Part shown: positions 6,906 through 8,209 of the stretch, piece by piece
Layout: each line of letters begins with the position of its first letter
Numbering within the stretch: position 1 is the first letter of the stretch
Assembly (NCBI GenBank): GCA_035462375.1
Contig: DATHUJ010000021.1
Coordinates: forward strand, 1-8,209
Source of the DNA: DASTQL01 sp035462375
GTDB lineage: Bacteria > Actinomycetota > Actinomycetes > Jiangellales > Jiangellaceae
Length of the DNA: 8,209 nt
Reading direction: 5' to 3'
Position numbers and translations under genes: made by a program
Notes under the pieces: generated by a model
Told to the model about the DNA's origin: nothing
The model's input: the letters and a program-made list of their open reading frames with translations, nothing else
Databases searched by the model: none

Positions 6906-6990
6906 TGTTCTGCGTCTGAGCTTGTAAGGTCACCGGTCCTGGAAATACCCAGCCATCGGACGGCGTGCCGGAGCCGCTTGGAGGCTGGTT

Positions 6991-7335
6991 ATGATGTCCG
7001 ATCCTGCTGTGAGGCAGCAGAAGGCGCGCCGTCGTCGTCGGCTGGCGCCGAGTCAGAAGTACGAGATGTTCGTGGCGGTGTTGACCAACGAGTGCACTCA
7101 GCGGGAGGCCGCCGAGCGGTGGGGGGTGGACCGCTCCACCGTGCTGCACACCTGTCGGGTGGCCAAGCAGGGCGCGTTGGACGCGTTGGCCGCCGCGGTG
7201 CCGGGCCGGCCCGGCCAGTCGGCGGAGGCGGCCCGGATCGCCGAGCTGTCCGCGCAGGTGGACCGGTTGCGGGCGGCGCTGGCCGAGCAGGCGGTGGCGT
7301 TGCACCTGCACGAGGGAAAAGGGTCCTGGGGCTGA
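6991..7335 (+). CDS. IS3-type transposase OrfA (helix-turn-helix)
   Basis: The product has 114 residues. A basic N-terminus (KARRRRRLAPSQKYEMF) is followed by a helix-turn-helix at about 37-58 (TQREAAERWGVDRSTVLHTC). A helical segment at about 79-105 has spaced hydrophobic residues (IAELSAQVDRLRAALAEQAV), resembling the leucine zipper that lets IS3 OrfA proteins dimerise. GGAGG lies 6 bases upstream of the ATG at 6991; a second ATG follows directly at 6994. OrfA binds the element's ends and regulates transposition. A slippery site seven codons before the stop lets some ribosomes enter the orfB frame. The gene itself is intact, but the element has lost its catalytic orfB domain to the IS256 insertion. 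The family call rests on the orfA/orfB layout and recalled motif similarity. Confidence 0.85.
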   Translation: MMSDPAVRQQKARRRRRLAPSQKYEMFVAVLTNECTQREAAERWGVDRSTVLHTCRVAKQGALDALAAAVPGRPGQSAEAARIAELSAQVDRLRAALAEQAVALHLHEGKGSWG

Positions 7336-7352
7336 GCTGCGGCTCGGTCCCC
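7314..7352 (+). promoter_or_regulatory. Programmed -1 ribosomal frameshift signal (slippery heptamer plus hairpin)
   Basis: G GGA AAA at 7314-7320 fits the X XXY YYZ rule in the orfA reading frame (zero-frame codons GGA and AAA). Seven bases downstream a hairpin can form. GGGG (7328-7331) pairs with CCCC (7349-7352). CTGAGC (7332-7337) pairs with GCTCGG (7342-7347), with one G-U wobble, a bulged T at 7348 and a TGCG loop. The stem encloses the orfA stop at 7333-7335. The orfB frame is exactly -1 relative to orfA and open across this point. This is the standard way IS3-type elements make the OrfAB transposase. Confidence 0.85.
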
Positions 7353-7640
7353 CCGCGGGTGCCGGCCGAGGTGAAGGCCGGCCTGCTGGCCCTGATCGAG
7401 GACGCGGTGGCCGCGGGCTGGTCGGCCCGGCGGGCCGCGCAGCTGCTGGGCGTGGACACCGACCGGGTCGGCAGGTGGCGGGCCCGTGGCCCGGACGGTC
7501 TGGACGACGCCGTCGGCGGGGTGGCCTTGCACGGGCTGCTGGACTGGGAACGGGCCGCCATCGTCGACCTGCGCCACGCCTGGGGCGAGATCGACCGGGT
7601 CCCGAGCGTGTCAGATGGTCTGTGTACGGGAGGTGCGTAG
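7320..7640 (+). pseudogene. IS3-type transposase OrfB, N-terminal fragment truncated by IS256-family insertion
   Basis: Read in the -1 frame from the slippery site, this gives 106 residues. VPAEVKAGLLALIEDAV and SARRAAQLLGVDTDRVGRW form a helix-turn-helix like that at the start of many IS3-family OrfB proteins. Then come LHGLLDWERAAIVDLRHAWGE and IDR. In relatives I recall, the sequence goes on with SHRKLAHRGS and then the DDE integrase-type catalytic domain. Here it switches after IDR (about 7598) to VPSVSDGLCTGGA and a TAG at 7638-7640. Those last codons lie in the left end of the next element. No catalytic residues remain, so this cannot be an active transposase. A GTG at 7359 could serve as a separate start. 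Confidence 0.82.
7610..7627 (+). repeat. Probable part of the left terminal inverted repeat of the IS256-family element
   Basis: TGTCAGATGGTCTGTGTA follows the TGTC-spacer-CTGTGTA layout recalled from IS256-family ends. It sits at the point where orfB sequence is broken. The partner repeat is not visible. Confidence 0.55.
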
Positions 7641-7687
7641 GAGTCTGGAGTGACGGTTGTGACTCCGGGCTCGGATGGGAGCACCAG

Positions 7688-8209
7688 ATGTCCGCATTGA
7701 CCGATCAGGACGCGACGACGACCACCGGCCTCGACGACGTGCGCGAGGCCACCCACGACACCCCCACCACTCCTATCGCGAGTACGACGACGAGCGCCGG
7801 TAGGACCACCGGCACAACGACGAGCACCGTCCCGACGGCGGTGCCGGCGGTGCGGGTGACCGGCGGCGGGCCGGCCACCGCGGCGGAGCCGGTGTCCGGG
7901 CCGTGGCTGGAGGACCTGCTGGACACGGTGACCGACTCCGGGGTGCGCCTGACCGGGGAGGGCGGCTTCCTGCCCGAGCTGGTCAAGGCCGTGCTCGAGC
8001 GCGGCCTGGCGATCGAGCTGTCCGACCACCTCGGCTACGAGAAGGGCGACCCGGCCGGGCGGGGCTCGCCGAACTCCCGCAACGGGGCCACGCCGAAGAC
8101 GGTGCTCACCGAGGTCGGCCCGGTCGGCCTGGACGTGCCCCGGGACCGGGTTTCGTCCTTCGAGCCGCGGCTGGTGCCCAAGGGCGCCCGCCGGGTCGGC
8201 GGCGGCCTG
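7688..8209 (+). CDS. IS256-family transposase (Mutator type), N-terminal 174 residues, incomplete at window end
   Basis: The frame is open from ATG 7688 to the window end with no stop. From about residue 88 the sequence is characteristic of the family: LTGEGGFLPELVKAVLERGL, ELSDHLGYEKGDPAGRG, NSRNGATPKTVLTEVGPVGLDVPRDR, then SFEPRLVPKGARR. The enzyme carries out cut-and-paste or copy-out-paste-in transposition with a DDE active site. Its catalytic residues lie beyond the window. GGGAG at 7677-7681, 6 bases before the ATG, supports this start. The first 70 residues are unusual for the family: rich in Thr, Ala and Pro, with runs such as TTTTG, STTTS and TGTTTSTVPT, and with no resemblance to the family core. 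A shorter start at a downstream GTG (residue 52 or later) cannot be excluded. It is read in the same direction as the interrupted IS3-type element. Confidence 0.92.
   Translation, partial: MSALTDQDATTTTGLDDVREATHDTPTTPIASTTTSAGRTTGTTTSTVPTAVPAVRVTGGGPATAAEPVSGPWLEDLLDTVTDSGVRLTGEGGFLPELVKAVLERGLAIELSDHLGYEKGDPAGRGSPNSRNGATPKTVLTEVGPVGLDVPRDRVSSFEPRLVPKGARRVGGGL

Larger units (their letters stand above)
6906..7600 (+). mobile_element. IS3-type insertion sequence, left part, interrupted by an IS256-family element
   Basis: The element is defined by an orfA/orfB transposase pair with a -1 frameshift signal. The left boundary is placed at about 6906 (TGTTCTGCGTCTGAGC), because leftward HNH coding sequence ends there and IS3-family termini start with TG. 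The exact end and any target duplication cannot be confirmed, because the right end is not in the window. The 85 bases before orfA hold no gene. They contain a possible 6-bp stem, CCAGCC (6949-6954) with GGCTGG (6983-6988), whose right arm touches the orfA ribosome-binding site. The right boundary is approximate and lies where orfB similarity ceases. Confidence 0.75.
7600..8209 (+). mobile_element. IS256-family insertion sequence, left end and 5' part, continues beyond the window
   Basis: The left end lies at about 7599-7606, where orfB similarity stops. The sequence TGTCAGATGGTCTGTGTA (7610-7627) resembles the TGTC...CTGTGTA pattern at the termini of IS256-family elements. A transposase of that family starts at 7688. 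The leader between them contains an inverted repeat, GGAGTC (7640-7645) with GACTCC (7661-7666). The right inverted repeat and the expected 8-9 bp target duplication lie outside the window, so the exact first base is not fixed. Confidence 0.8.

Noticed and set aside
6949..6988. Stem CCAGCC/GGCTGG as a translation-blocking structure for orfA
   Set aside because: Only 6 bp with a 28-base loop and partial overlap of GGAGG; too weak to call as a regulatory feature.
5055..7640. An 861-codon rightward open frame
   Set aside because: Most of it is antisense to the SixA-like and HNH genes and reflects high GC. Only its last part, after 7320, is real, as the orfB frame entered by frameshifting.

Overview
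The window is very GC-rich and carries actinobacterial gene families: a two-ACT-domain SerB like the mycobacterial enzyme, a 13E12/DUF222 HNH protein, and an NfeD-SPFH pair like Rv1487-Rv1488. A soil actinomycete of the Geodermatophilaceae/Frankia type is my best guess, but the lineage is inference from family resemblance and composition only.

Positions 1-4720 are ordinary chromosomal DNA. A leftward cluster runs from a ModF-like ABC ATPase (2641-1844) through an NfeD-like membrane protein and an SPFH/stomatin-like protein to the start of a photolyase-related gene at the left edge. The genes are packed with gaps of about 2 to 20 bases and look like one operon. The photolyase-related gene appears to carry a +1 frameshift about 27 codons in. 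Divergent from the ATPase, a rightward pair encodes an unrecognised 252-residue protein and phosphoserine phosphatase SerB. SerB converges on a leftward SixA-like histidine phosphatase, with a hairpin over both stop codons.

Positions 5382-8209 are an accessory zone built by successive insertions. A leftward DUF222/HNH endonuclease gene has lost the 5' part that encodes most of DUF222. The break falls near 6906, where an IS3-type element begins. That element has an intact orfA, a textbook -1 frameshift signal (slippery heptamer G GGA AAA, 7-base spacer, 10-bp hairpin), and the start of orfB. orfB is cut near 7600 by the left end of an IS256-family element, whose transposase runs off the right edge. 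The inferred order of events is: HNH gene, then IS3-type insertion, then IS256 insertion.

I found no CRISPR array, tRNA, rRNA or recognisable defence system, and no strong case for a wholly new system. The most informative features are the nested insertions, the frameshift signal, and the apparently broken photolyase-related gene.
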